This document shows positions 46,268 through 57,197 of a stretch of DNA of 64,000 nt, one piece after another. The stretch lies in contig CM075939.1 in NCBI GenBank assembly GCA_038030265.1, positions 22,425,253 through 22,489,252 of the forward strand. The letters run 5' to 3'. Position 1 is the stretch's first letter. Every line of letters starts with the position of its first letter. The position numbers were made by a program, and so were the translations under genes. Source of the stretch: Corythucha ciliata. Lineage: Eukaryota; Arthropoda; Insecta; Hemiptera; Tingidae. The notes beneath the pieces are model-generated. The model saw only the letters and a program-made list of their open reading frames with translations. It had not been told where the DNA came from and searched no databases.

Positions 46268-46547
46268 TTTTTTTTTTTTTTTTTTTGCTTGTGCTCTTGT
46301 GGCCCTTACGCCATACCCTGTGACTCCATCAGCTGTGCACTTCACACCCGTACTACATGGCGTTTCGGTCGATGCGCGGTTTGTCATACGCACACCGCCG
46401 TGTACGCCCACACGAAGCCGAGTGAGCCGTGTCACAGCTCGCCGCAGCCTTATAGTGTAATGGGCAATAGCTGGATTCGAACCCAGGCCCGCTGGGTTAC
46501 GGAGCGACTAAGCGAGCATTGTATCCATTACACCATCGAGGCGCGCT
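46268..46547 (-). mobile_element. tRNA-derived SINE, 13-bp TSD
   Basis: Minus-strand head: A box TGGTGTAATGG (46525-46535) and a perfect-consensus B box GGTTCGAATCC (46473-46483), then a ~185-bp GC-rich body and an A tail (T run 46268-46286 on the plus strand). TTTCATTCCGTAT flanks both sides (46255-46267 and 46548-46560). The head resembles a tRNA with the C-C-A-G arm CTGGGTTCGAATCCAG. The total of 280 bp is typical of tRNA SINEs. The F1 copy at 15300-15325 lacks this insertion. Confidence 0.92.
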
Positions 46548-46918
46548 TTTCATTCCGTATACGGATACCCTAAGCCGTCCCAGAAGTAATAATTTTGATA
46601 CCATAATTTCTTTCATTAAGCCGAACTTCTTCCTCTATTTTCACCACCCTCACTTCAAAAATGTCGAAAAGTTTCGGTAGTTTTCCAAGGGCTTTGTTAT
46701 ATTAAATTTTTGTGCCGTATTTTATAATACCTAAACGTGTGAATTTAAGCGATTTTTTTGAAATTTCATCCCCCATTTCACCCTCCCCCATTAAAGTTTT
46801 CGATAAATCTCAATGGAACCCAGGGCTTTCGTTACATTAAATTATTGAGTCGAATTTTAGAGCGCTAAGATGAACTAGTGAAGTTCAACGTTATTTTTAC
46901 ACTTCCACACCGGAAGGA

Positions 46919-47482
46919 CCACCCCCACCACCTTGACTTTTTGGAAAAATTAAAATGGGAATCAAAGGCTACTATAACATGGAGTATACGTACCGAATAT
47001 AATGCTTCTAGAATCAACTGGTGAATTATAGTGATTTTTGACCATTTAATCCCTATCCCCCCCCCTTCACCATGACCGATTTCGCCCAAATACAATACCG
47101 ACCGGGGTCTTATGACTACTGATTTTTGTGCCAAAGCGCGTTCCGCTAAATTGATTTCTTCGAGAGTTATCGTGCTAACAAGACCACACACTTACTTCCA
47201 CCCCGGGGGCAACACCCCCTCCCATTCGACTTTTTCAAAAAATTAGAATGGGAATCAAAGGCTACTCTAACATGGAGTATACGTAGGTACTGCATATGAT
47301 GCTTCTAGAATCAACTGGTGATTTATGGTGATTTTTTTACCATTTCAACCCCTATTTTCCCCCCCTCCACCTCAACCGATTTGGCCCAAATGCAATACCG
47401 ACCGGGGTCTTATGACTACTGATTTTTGTGCCAAAGCGCGTTCCGCTAAATTGATTTCTTCGAGAGTTATCGTGCTAACAAG
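46919..47482 (-). repeat. Tandem duplication of the F1 body (~295-bp units)
   Basis: 46919-47182 and 47213-47482 share GGGAATCAAAGGCTAC, GATGCTTCTAGAATCAACTG and GTGCCAAAGCGCGTTCCGC. The downstream ~80 bp of each unit is identical while the middle differs, including pyrimidine-rich indels. Confidence 0.85.
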
Positions 47483-47654
47483 AAAACGGCCATAATATTA
47501 TATATATACACGTGTAAATGTGTATATATATGAATCCTGGAGACCACTGAATTCGTGTTCTAGAGGTTCTGAAACGTGAAAAAAACATGACATGACCCAT
47601 GTTTGCCACCATCACGACGAGACCAATAGTGCATTTTCAGAATGAAATGCACTA

Positions 47655-48599
47655 AAAATCACCGTCACTGGAGGCAATTTTGCCTAAAATTGTGAAAAAC
47701 GCTAATACATGGTCGTATAATCGATATGTTATAAAATTAATGTGAAGAGAAGACGGTGAAATGTTGGCATTGTTTGACAAATGTATACATTTTACGATGA
47801 AAATGTGCTGTTTTGCCGGTAAATGTGTGAATTTTCCGATGTATGCTCTTAAGCGTAACAGATCTATTTTTTGGCTGCCTGTTAGACTTTAGTCAAGTGG
47901 AAAAGTGTGGGAAGCAACCGGGAGTCAAAATATGTAAAAAGGAATTAAGTAAAAGGCGGTGACCGAGAGTGAGTGTTTTCCCCAGCCTTCGTACACTTTT
48001 TCCCGTTCAACGTGTTACAAAATTGTATAAACAAATAAAATAATATAAAAAAAAAATATATTGAACGATTCCAAAATTCCGTTTAAAAAATCCGTCATCC
48101 GTTAGACGGGGTTTTTTCCCCCGTCAGCCCCTTTTAGATCTGGCGGAAAATACGCCAAACTGGCAACGCTAGCTTATGTATTAGTAAATCTATCCTTTTT
48201 TAAAACCCTATTCTTCCTTTTCTTTGTTTCTCAAATCCGGGCCACCAAGGGAGGACGAGTCCACTCTGTCGACAGGCCTGGACGTGTACAGTTTACATAT
48301 GTACTATATGAATGTACGCGGACCCCCCTCGTTCGGGGCATGGGTTTTAGCCTCAAGTTCCACGTATAGGCTCCAGAAAAGGCGAGGACCTCGAGAAAGC
48401 CCCAAAATAATGTCACCCAAACATTTCACGCCATAGACCACAGCAGCATTCCTGCGGTCGTTCAGTAACGAAACTGTCAATTTCGAAGCTCAATAATCTG
48501 TTATAATCTGTTTGTTCTATACCCCCACCCCTTGCTGCCGTCAGGAGGACGAAACTAGCTATTTAGTAGTGAACTGGTTGATCGTGGCATTTTAATGGC
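47655..48599. other. Unannotated DNA with F6 repeat
   Basis: A fragment of S2-like words lies at 47660-47720 and the F6 repeat at 48090-48172. The rest is unique with no supported gene. Confidence 0.4.
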
Positions 48600-49345
48600 A
48601 CATGAATTATGAGTTACAGCATCTCAGGAACAGTTTAGCTGTTTTGAAAGCACGAGTCGTCTGCAGTATAGCAATTTTTAATGCGTGAAGGCTCAGTTTG
48701 GCCATTTTTCATAAACACGAATGATAAGTTTCACAATTTTCCGGGTTCGATTGGTCCACTTATAACCATTTTCAGGGTGAGATTAGCCCACCAATCAGCG
48801 TTTTATAGCGCACAAGTAGCCACAGTTGATTAGTCAGACCTATCCATAATTCTGTAGCCGGCTTGTCCATTTTTAGAGCGTGGATAGCGACTAGTTTTCT
48901 ATTTTAGAGCACCAGTAGTCAGTTTAGACATTTTAAAGGCGTGAATGATCATTTTGGCCATTTTTTACGTGCAATAAAATCGTCGATTTTCATCATTTTC
49001 AGTGCAGCAATAATATCTGTTTAGGTATTTTCAATGGGCGAATCGTCAGTTTAACTATTCATACAGGCCGGATTTGCCAAAATCAGAAGCGTGAATAGTC
49101 AGTTTGGCCATTTCAATGGTGCAAACTGTAAGGATGGTCATTTCTATGAATGTTCAGCTTTTGAGCCCTTCAGAGCACTTTTAGGGCACGAGAAATCAGC
49201 TTGGCTATTTTTAAATAGGGAATTGTCAGTTTCGCTTTTTTTAGGGCAGAAATAGTCGAATTAAGCCATTTTCAAGGCGTGAACCGCCAGTTTTGCGATT
49301 TTGTGGCGCGACTATATAGTCAGTTTAGCCATTTTTTACTTTTAT
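48600..49345 (+). repeat. Degenerate ~30-bp repeat block S3
   Basis: Monomers near GCGTGAATAGTCAGTTTGG followed by CCATTTTCA; at least 20 decayed units. The reverse complement of the same monomer fills 60270-60740. Confidence 0.75.
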
Positions 49346-49880
49346 GGTGGGAATAGGAGAAGCGAGTGGCTGTCCTGTAAACCAGTTTTAGTAGATCAAG
49401 GCTCTCTTCTCAAGCCGGTGGATGGAGGATTTCCTTGAGCAAATCCTGAATCCGCGTCTGTGTACAAGTATACACAAATAGATTATCATCCCGTCTGGGG
49501 GCCTCGCGATAGTTCTCGCATAGGGGCCCCTTAAGGGCTTGAAACGGTCCTGATGGTCGTACCATAGGCATGGGCTAACCACGCACCCTCCTGTTCAAAC
49601 GTAGTTGGCTTAACTGACCAATTTTCTTGTGGCTCCTCAAGAAAACGACCAAATCGAAAATTTCTTTTGGCGTTCCACAGGATTTATCCCGTAATTGTCA
49701 GTTGGGAGGGAGACGCGGTAGAAACAGCAAAGATGGCGACCGAAAGCTGAGTCTTCGCAACTCGAATGACAGCCCCGCAGTGCACGAGTAGGCTCATTGG
49801 TTGAATCACTCCAATAGGGGCCTCAACCCTAATTAGTTATAGCTGTAAGAATTTGACAGAGCAGTCATTGGAGGCGCCAA
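49346..49880. other. Unannotated DNA
   Basis: A hAT-like right terminus, CTGAATCCGCGTCTG, is at 49446-49460 without a partner. Nothing else was recognised. Confidence 0.35.
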
Positions 49881-50375
49881 CACCACGTAATAGCGGTCTT
49901 TTAAAAAGCCAAAGCAGGAAAACTGGTTTTTGGCGGAAATTGAACCCACGACATTTGGTTTTAAATTGAGCCCACCCTATGAAAAAATATTTTCTTAAGA
50001 GCCATGGCACGCTCGAAAGAGCGAGATACAAGCCCCACAAAATTCTATTTCTTAAGAGAAAGACAAAGTATCAACACTGGATATATCAAGGACTTAAACC
50101 TTGCGATATTGGGGTTTCCGGTTTATACGTCCCACGAAAATGATTTAATAAAGATACCGCGATATTGGTTTTTTAAATAGCAGAAACCGCAAAATTGGTT
50201 TTTTGTTGAGCTGAATCCCCGGAATAATGAATTGAAAGAGCAAACCCCGTCAAATTCCCAACAGATAAAAAAATCCTTTGATCCCTCAAATTGACCAAAT
50301 ATCCCAATTTCGGGATGAAAATCCCGAAAATTACTGTATCTGCCCACACCTTTTACAGCTTTGATTTTATGTGTA
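49881..50375 (-). repeat. Degenerate repeat block, S4-like
   Basis: GAAACCGCAAAATTGGTTTT-like units with AATTTCGGG and GAACCC words at ~40-50 bp spacing. Minus-strand frames at 49837-50040 and 50123-50380 are readings of the repeat (recurrent F-R-G-F phrases). Confidence 0.5.
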
Positions 50376-52613
50376 GGCATTAAAGAATAACCCTGAGGAG
50401 ATAACGAGATTTCACTTATACTGTTTGTTTCCGTAACTTTGAATCATTTCCAGAACTCTCCAGCATTTCATTTTGAAGTAAGCGCTATCCCCACCAACAG
50501 TACAAGACTGTGATATCGAAGTAGTAAATAAGTAGGAAAGAAATGAGCTAATAAAGCCCTACTTAAGTGTTTGACATCAAGTTTACGACTCTAAGCGGAG
50601 AGTCGGGAGCACTCTCTCAACTTCTTCGTGGAAAATGGAGTTGCTATGCACCCCGCCATCCGCCTTTTCGCTCAAAAACGAATAAGATTACCGCCGCTGA
50701 TGGAAGTCGAGAAACAAGTTAAGTGCTTTTTCTACTTTGTCTTCATCCTCATCGCCTTTCATTTTTCAGGGAGAGAGAAAAGAGCCCCCTCAACCTACGT
50801 CCACCACATTAGAACCCCGCTTGCTCACTCTGCAAAGCACCCTTTCTAGTAAACAAAAAGCTCAGTCTCAATTTGATCACGGAGAAATATTACATTTTTA
50901 ATGTGGCACTAAAAAACGTCGGCCGGTGTGGTGATGGGTTGAGGAGAAGGGATTTTGTGTATACGCCGTAAAATTACTTCAATTTATCTTGAGAAACATT
51001 TTAAACCTTTTCACCACCAATAAGGACAATTTGCTGGCGCAAGTAGACTATCTCCATGTGCCCCGACTTTCAATTGACCTTAAAAAAAAAAAAAAAACTG
51101 TTTCTTCGCATAACAAAGTGTACAAAAAAAAGCATCGTCCCGGCGCGTCGGGTCTCCCGCGCGTGGCTAGTTCGCTAATGATTTTATAAGTTCAAAATTG
51201 ACATGCTAGAGAGATCGTGTTCAGACCCTCAAGTAAGCCATATGTAAGCGATAATAGTTTACAGTGGATAGGGGGGGGGGTGCTCTTGCGAAGTGAAACG
51301 AAGCGTCGAGAATACGTTATTAAGGAATGACGAACAAGGGAACGGGTGCAGGGGGATTGAGAAAATGAGGACAGTGACATTTTTAAAAATAATGACCGCT
51401 TATATATATTTATGAGAGGTTGGCAGTAGGGCTCGACTAATTTAACTACATTCATTTAATAAACTGATTCGTGTTACACATTTCTATGCTTATTACATCG
51501 TTTGTTATTCTTGAAGCAAAATTCGGCTTCCCAGATGCAACAGCGTACATTGTAACTATATCCGAATTTTTCCTTTTCAAAACTCATCAAGAGTCTGCCA
51601 CGCAGTTCAATCAAAAGTTGAATATCACGTGTAAACAGTAGTTTTGGCCCATCGACCGCAAGTTATTAAGCTGATCCCCTTTCTCACTCAACACTCGTTT
51701 TCAACACTCGCGTTATCGCGTAACAAGTTACCCTCTTATTTGCCAATTGCACTTCCATTATTCTGACAAATCCACCCCTTTCAGGTTGATCACATGAGAG
51801 GGGAAGATTCCATCTGAACGGGAAATGACACAATTTTAAGTTGTGTCATCAGTCATCACACTCGGAATGGATGAGGGAGAAATTCCCCACGCCCCCTCTC
51901 GCAAAGTTCTATAGCATGATCTGCGATAACACCATCATTCGCCGCTTGTTAAAAGGGGGACGAGATCATAATATAGCGATCTGACTCCTCCCAGACCTTT
52001 TCTATACATCAGCTCTGCACATAATGCCGTTTTCGAGCCAAATAAAAAGTGTTCTGATGCGGGTAGTAAGCTTCTCGTGCAATAATGTTTGATGATGAGA
52101 AATGACTGAAACCTTATAATTTCTTATATTATGTACTTATTAAAATCCAAATCTTCGGCGAGAGTTATTAATTATGTTCGCCCACCAACCAATGGGTCGA
52201 GGAGTCACGTTATTGCTTTTGGAACTTAGCAAGGAATAAGGGGGCGTCCTTATTTTGTTGAAAAAATCGATCAAGCTTTCTGGCATCAAAAAATGTTCTA
52301 TGCCAGCGAGAATCTACATAACTACGAAACTGAGAAACATGTTTTTTTTGCTTATAACAAATATAAACACGTCAATTAAAGAGAGCCTTACGTCGAACGA
52401 TCGAGCCCGGAATGGAAGCAAAAACGGTTTTCGGCAAGAGGCACGAGGTTTGATGGGATGGGGTTGAATGTAAGGGAAGTTTATAACATAAGTATAATTC
52501 ACACTGATAGGAAACCTCCCCCATCGTTTCGGTATAAAAATTAGGTTGATAATCTGGTGTCAACGAACTTTATCATCGTGTGGAAATTTTTTTCCGGAAT
52601 CAACCAAGGATCA
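50376..52613. other. Unannotated DNA
   Basis: No gene or named repeat. An A run lies near 51081 and a G run near 51271. Confidence 0.4.
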
Positions 52614-53219
52614 CCGGCTGGCATGGGCGTACGCAGCATTTCCATTGGGGGGGGGGGGATGGCAAAAAATATTCGCGAATTGATTGGTAGTTAGATACGA
52701 ATACGTTCTCGTATGCATAAGTAATCTCCAGGATATTTCGCATATGCGCTAGTAACATTTTTTTAAATGTCTTCCCTGAAGTTCTTTAAACCCGCCTTGA
52801 ACTAAAACCTTAAAATGTCTACATATTTGAAAAAAGGAATCCTACTGCATGCGCCGAATTTCCTGGAGATTGAAACGACTCGTTAAAAACCAGGATTGGT
52901 GCAGAAATAAGGCGGGAAAGTGTATATGCCGAATATTGGAGGCGAGGGATGATTAGTGTTGAATCGATACCAGTAAATAGAGTAAAGTATCGATACTTTT
53001 CAATCGATACCCAGTAGTTTTGGTATCGATACTTTTTTCGATACCAAGTACTATTTCGATACTTTAATTCGATACAGGGAAATGAGTACTTCAGGAATCG
53101 ATACTTTTCATTCGATTCTGAGTACGATTCGATACTTTTTAATCAATACCGAGTATTTATTATTTTTTTAAATTTTTTAAATTAATTTAAACACGTGAAC
53201 TCCCGGCATCGGAAACGTA

Positions 53220-53890
53220 CCGTTTGAAATGAGTACTTTAATTGGTATCGAAAGGGTATTGATTAAAACTAGTACGATACTGAATCAATACCCATTCGAT
53301 ACCGAGTAAAAGTACACATATGAAACGATACCCATTCGATACCGAGTATTTACTCGCTTGAATCAATACCCATTCGATACCGAGTAAAAGTACTCATTTG
53401 AATCAATATCCATCGATACCGAGTAAAAGTACTCATTTGAATCAATACCCATCCGATACCGAGTATTTACTTGTTTGAATCAATACCCATTCGATAACGA
53501 GTAAACGTACTCATTTGAATCAATACCCATTCGATACCGAGTAAAAGTACTCGAATGGTTATTGATTCAAGCGAGTAAATACGCGGTATCGAATGGGTAT
53601 TGATTCAAATGAGTACTTTTACTCGGTATCGAATGGGTATTGATTCAAGCGAGTAAATACTCGGTATCGAATGGGTATTGATTCAAATGAGTACTATTAC
53701 TCGGTATCGAATGGGTATTGATTCAAATGAGTACTTTTACCCGGCATCGAATGGGTATTGATTCAAACAAGTAAATACTCGGTATCGAATGGGTATCGTT
53801 TCAAAAGAGTACTTTTACTCGGTATCGAATGGGTATTGTTTCAAATGAGTAGATATTCGGTATCGGGTATATTCATTCGGTATCGTAAAA
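53220..53890. repeat. Palindromic tandem array of ATCGATACC/GAGTA units
   Basis: About 40-bp units (AATCAATACCCATTCGATAC followed by CGAGTAAAAGTACTCATTTG) run in one orientation to about 53540 and in reverse complement thereafter, so the whole array is one large inverted repeat. Units alternate between AAAGTACTCATTT and TATTTACTCGCTT versions in mirror order. Confidence 0.9.
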
Positions 53891-53910
53891 GTATCGGTTA
53901 AGTAAGAGAG

Positions 53911-54064
53911 TTATAAGCTCGGTGCACACTATGCATTTTTCGTAGCATGATTGCTATTTATTTGGAGGTCGAAAGGAAATATATGGTCCCCAGTAGTGAC
54001 CGGATATTTTTTAAAACCGGTAGGCAATCCTATTTCAAAAGTTGCATAGCGTGCATCGAGCTTA
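53911..54064. mobile_element. Small MITE, TAAGCTCGRTGCAC termini
   Basis: TAAGCTCGGTGCACACTATG at the left and the complement of TAAGCTCGATGCACGCTATG at the right (ending 54064-54065); ~154 bp. Interrupts the flank of the palindromic array. Confidence 0.7.
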
Positions 54065-54738
54065 AGTAGTCATTGTGTGATTCATTAAAATGAATCTGTA
54101 TTTGTATAAGGGAGTAGTGATTGACGACTCGATAAATCATTAGAGATGGTAGTGCTTTTGGTTTTTGTTGGTTGGTGGTGAGGGGTTTTATTACAAGCTT
54201 GTTGAATCGATACCACTACGGTATCGATACTTTTGAATCAATACCAAGTACTCTTGGTATCGGTACTTCTGTACCGATACCGAGTATATATCGATACTTT
54301 TTATACGATACTGTTATCAAGTTATATGAGTATCGATACTTTTCATTTGATACCAAGTACCATTCGATACTTCAAATGAGTAAAGTATCGATACTTTGTT
54401 GGTATCGATTCAACACTAGGGATGATTGGACGGGGGGTCGAGGAAAATCACCCGTGCAACTCCCCTTAGTCACTGACTCAGATGAATAGATATCTAGCGA
54501 TGAAAGTAAGTTTTGATCAACCGATGCATTTGTATGACAAAAACCCCTACTATCAGGGGGGAAACAAGGCCCCCCCCCCTGCGTACGCCCATGCTGGCTG
54601 GCGTGAGTTGCTGGACACTGAAACCACCGATATTTCGAATATGGTCCATATTCAGCCAAAAACTGAGACAATAATACAATTTAAAATGTCCTTGTAAAGC
54701 TCGTTCAAGTCCACTGTTTGGATTTTGAGATCTAGATC

Positions 54739-56473
54739 CTGTAGCGGACCGCCTCGGGCCCACGAAAAGCTTAAACGTAGAAAAATAAGGAATTTTAGAT
54801 TATTATGTTCATGGATGTACGTGAAAAGCAGTTTTGGTAAACGATTGACAGCGATTTTGCTCCTTTCGACGAATTTCAGTCCGCCCTGACCAGGAGAATA
54901 GAACGTTATTGGTGATCAGCAAAGAGTGTGGCTAAAAAATATTCAATTGAGACCTCGAAAGTGCTATTCTGATGGCTCAAATTGAGAAAATTCGCGCCTT
55001 CTGGAGGTAAATTCGCGCCTAAAATTGACAAAATACGCTGATCTACAAGTTTCTTTAGGTCCTTAAGCAGATCAAATTGAGGAGGCGCTCTAATGGGTCG
55101 ATTTTCAAAAAGCGCTCACTTGTGGTTTCTCGATGCAACTTTCAGGCCAAATTTTAGAAAAAATTGCTGATACGCGGTGTATAAAGGCAATTTTACGGCT
55201 AAAATGTAAAGAAAAAATCGCTAATTTGCTGTCTTTGGGCTAAGCTGAGAATTGATAAAAATCTATTAATTCGTCGATGAAACTAAGAAAAAGGAATAAA
55301 TTGTAGGAAAAACGTCAATTTACGGACACAAGTGAAAACATCACTTATTTGAAGCTAAAATTGAGAAAAAGCTAATCCGTAGCATCTGAAGGATATTTCG
55401 AGGGTAAAACAGAAATAACGCTAATCGATAACAAAAATCGCAGGGCTGAAATATAAAAAAAAAAAACGCTAATTCACGGCAAAAATTAAGAAAATCTCTT
55501 ATTAGAAAAGCTGAAATTAAGAAATACTAAAAAATTTCTAATTCACAGCTAAAAATTGAGTAAAACACCAATTTTCGAGAAAAAATCTCTAATTCATGGG
55601 ATAAAAACACTAACGAAAACAATGATTTTCAGTTCAAATGGAGAAAAGTGCCAATCCCCAGCTAAAATGGAGAAATACTTCGGCTAATTTGCGGATAATT
55701 TTGGACAATTTCAGTTCAAAGTAAGAAAAAGTGGTGATTCGCTGCTAAAAATTGAGGATAACGCCAAATTGTGGCAAAAATTTAGAAACATCGTTAATTC
55801 ATCAGATAAACAACTAATAAAAACGATAATTTTCAGTTCAAATTGAGAAATGTGCTAATCCCCTACTATAATGGAGAAAAAACGCTAATTCGCGGCTAAA
55901 ATTAAGAAAAAGTACAATAAGTGTTTAAAACAGAAAATTCGCTGATTCTCGTAAAAAAAACAAAAAAACGCTAATCCATCGCTAAAAGTGACAAAAAATG
56001 GGTAATGCGGGGCTAAAATATAAAGAAAACCGGCTTATATTTATTATGTATTTATTTTCCAGCTATCAAAAAGTAAAAGCTTTGGGAGAGAGCTTATTAC
56101 TACGGCTAATTTAGGAAATGCACTAATTGACGCGGCTAAATAAATGAGGAAAAACGCTAATTTTCAGTTCAAATTGAGAAAAAGCGCCAAAACGCTGTAA
56201 TGAGCCTTCTGTCTCTCAAAACCACCAATTCGTGGTGATGAGAATAATCGCTTATTTACAGGAAAAACGCTGCTTTGTGGCTAAAATTGGGACAAAGCGT
56301 TGATTCGCGGCTATAAAATGCTAGTGGATAGGGTGTAGATACAATGCCCATTCGTGGCTTAAAATAAGGAAAATGCCGTTGTTCAACGCTACGCATAAAT
56401 TATATGGTTATCCTTGATAGGGGCCTCATAGAATTATCCGCCACGGACCACGATAGGTGTAGGTCCGCCAGTG
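54739..56473 (+). mobile_element. Satellite-bearing element F2, copy b, with TSD
   Basis: The left terminus CTGTAGCGGACC (54739-54750) pairs with the right terminus GGTCCGCCAGTG (56462-56473) at 10 of 12. Flanking octamers TCTAGATC (54731-54738) and TCTAGATA (56474-56481) match at 7 of 8. The interior is S2 satellite (54950-56380), then GGGGCCTCATAGAATTATCC. This copy shows best that the S2 array travels within a hAT-ended unit. Confidence 0.7.
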
Positions 56474-56481
56474 TCTAGATA

Positions 56482-57197
56482 ACAAAATGATGGATCCGAA
56501 ACGTGATGTATGTATTGACGAGCTGGTGAAAAGACCGAGCAAGTAGGCAACAAACCCACAACGCTTTCGTGTTGCGATGGATAATCGAAGCCGGTTCAGG
56601 AGTTACGAAATAGGCGGGGACTGCAAACTGCAAAGCCGACGAACGCGGAGGTCTAGTCATTTTGTTGCCAGACGTCCTCTTTTACGACGACATGTCGTCG
56701 GTTTTCGACATTCTATCCTCTTGAGAACTCTGCATTCGTAAATGTCTCCCTCGCAAGTTTGTTCTGACGGAAACAATCATTTAAGCCAGGAAAAACCAAC
56801 CTAGGGCTGTCTACCTCGGGTTCCGCGGGACTAATAAAAACAACCCAAAACTTACAATTTCGCTGAAGTAAAGGCTCGAAACTTGCTATTTTGTGGATAT
56901 TCAGCCAGAATACTTACTGTTTCACGGATGTTTATAGCTCTTAGTCCCAATGCTAAAAGTCAGATCCGGAACTTGCGATTTCACAGAAATTTGATAGCTG
57001 ACGGATGAGCGAAATTTGTCAGCGTCGCCGTCATTTTAGGAATTTGTAAAGAACTGACAGTGGGCCTAAATAATAATTTTTAAAAAATTTCAACTTTCCA
57101 TGCATTGCCAAATCTCGTCCCGCTAAATTAATTTCTTCGAGAGTTATCGTGCTAATTATTCCCAACAAGCTTATTACGATTTCGTTTTTTCAAAACA
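56482..57197. other. Unannotated DNA with S1 and F1 fragments
   Basis: 56860-57010 carries antisense S1 words (CGAAACTTGC, GTGGATATTCAGCCAG). 57117-57156 is a fragment of the F1 body (CCCGCTAAATTAATTTCTTC, GAGAGTTATCGTGCTAA), ending 40 bp before the BEL/Pao remnant. Confidence 0.6.

Larger units (their letters stand above)
46221..47654 (-). mobile_element. F1 Helentron-like element, copy C
   Basis: Read on the minus strand it starts at the hairpin TAGTGCATTTC...GAAAATGCACTA (47654-47628), passes a TATATA/ACACGTGT microsatellite (47488-47530), two tandem ~295-bp body units, a unique 3' section and the end CCGACCACCAGCTGCCGGAG followed by CGAATTTTTT (46221). The 5' AGTGCATTTCATTC and 3' GAATGAAATGCACT are complementary subterminal repeats. 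It is the most complete copy in the window. A SINE is inserted 46 bp inside the 3' end. No protein is encoded. Confidence 0.7.
52954..54418. mobile_element. Inner hAT element, TAGTGTTGAATCGATACCA termini
   Basis: Perfect 19-bp terminal inverted repeats at 52954-52972 and 54400-54418 begin TAGTG, fitting the loose hAT end consensus. A perfect 8-bp TSD GGGATGAT is at 52946-52953 and 54419-54426. The 1465-bp interior is dominated by a palindromic CGATACC array (53220-53890) and has a small MITE at 53911-54064. No transposase. Confidence 0.9.
52622..54593. mobile_element. Outer hAT-like element, CATGGGCGTACGCAG termini
   Basis: CATGGGCGTACGCAG (52622-52636) and its perfect complement (54579-54593) are followed inward by G and C runs. 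Flanking octamers CCGGCTGG (52614-52621) and CTGGCTGG (54594-54601) match at 7 of 8. Without its nested element, it would be only ~500 bp. No coding capacity. Confidence 0.75.

Noticed and set aside
46199..46573. 124-codon frame with Cys/His-rich stretch
   Set aside because: It is the antisense reading of the SINE; Cys and His come from the tRNA-derived GC-rich body.
49920..50035. Possible minus-strand tRNA (TGGGTTCAATTTCC)
   Set aside because: A near B box is present, but no A box at the right distance and no acceptor or anticodon stem.
54172..54489. 105-codon frame rich in Tyr, Ile and Ser
   Set aside because: It reads the ATCGATACC repeat near the right end of the hAT element at 52954-54418.
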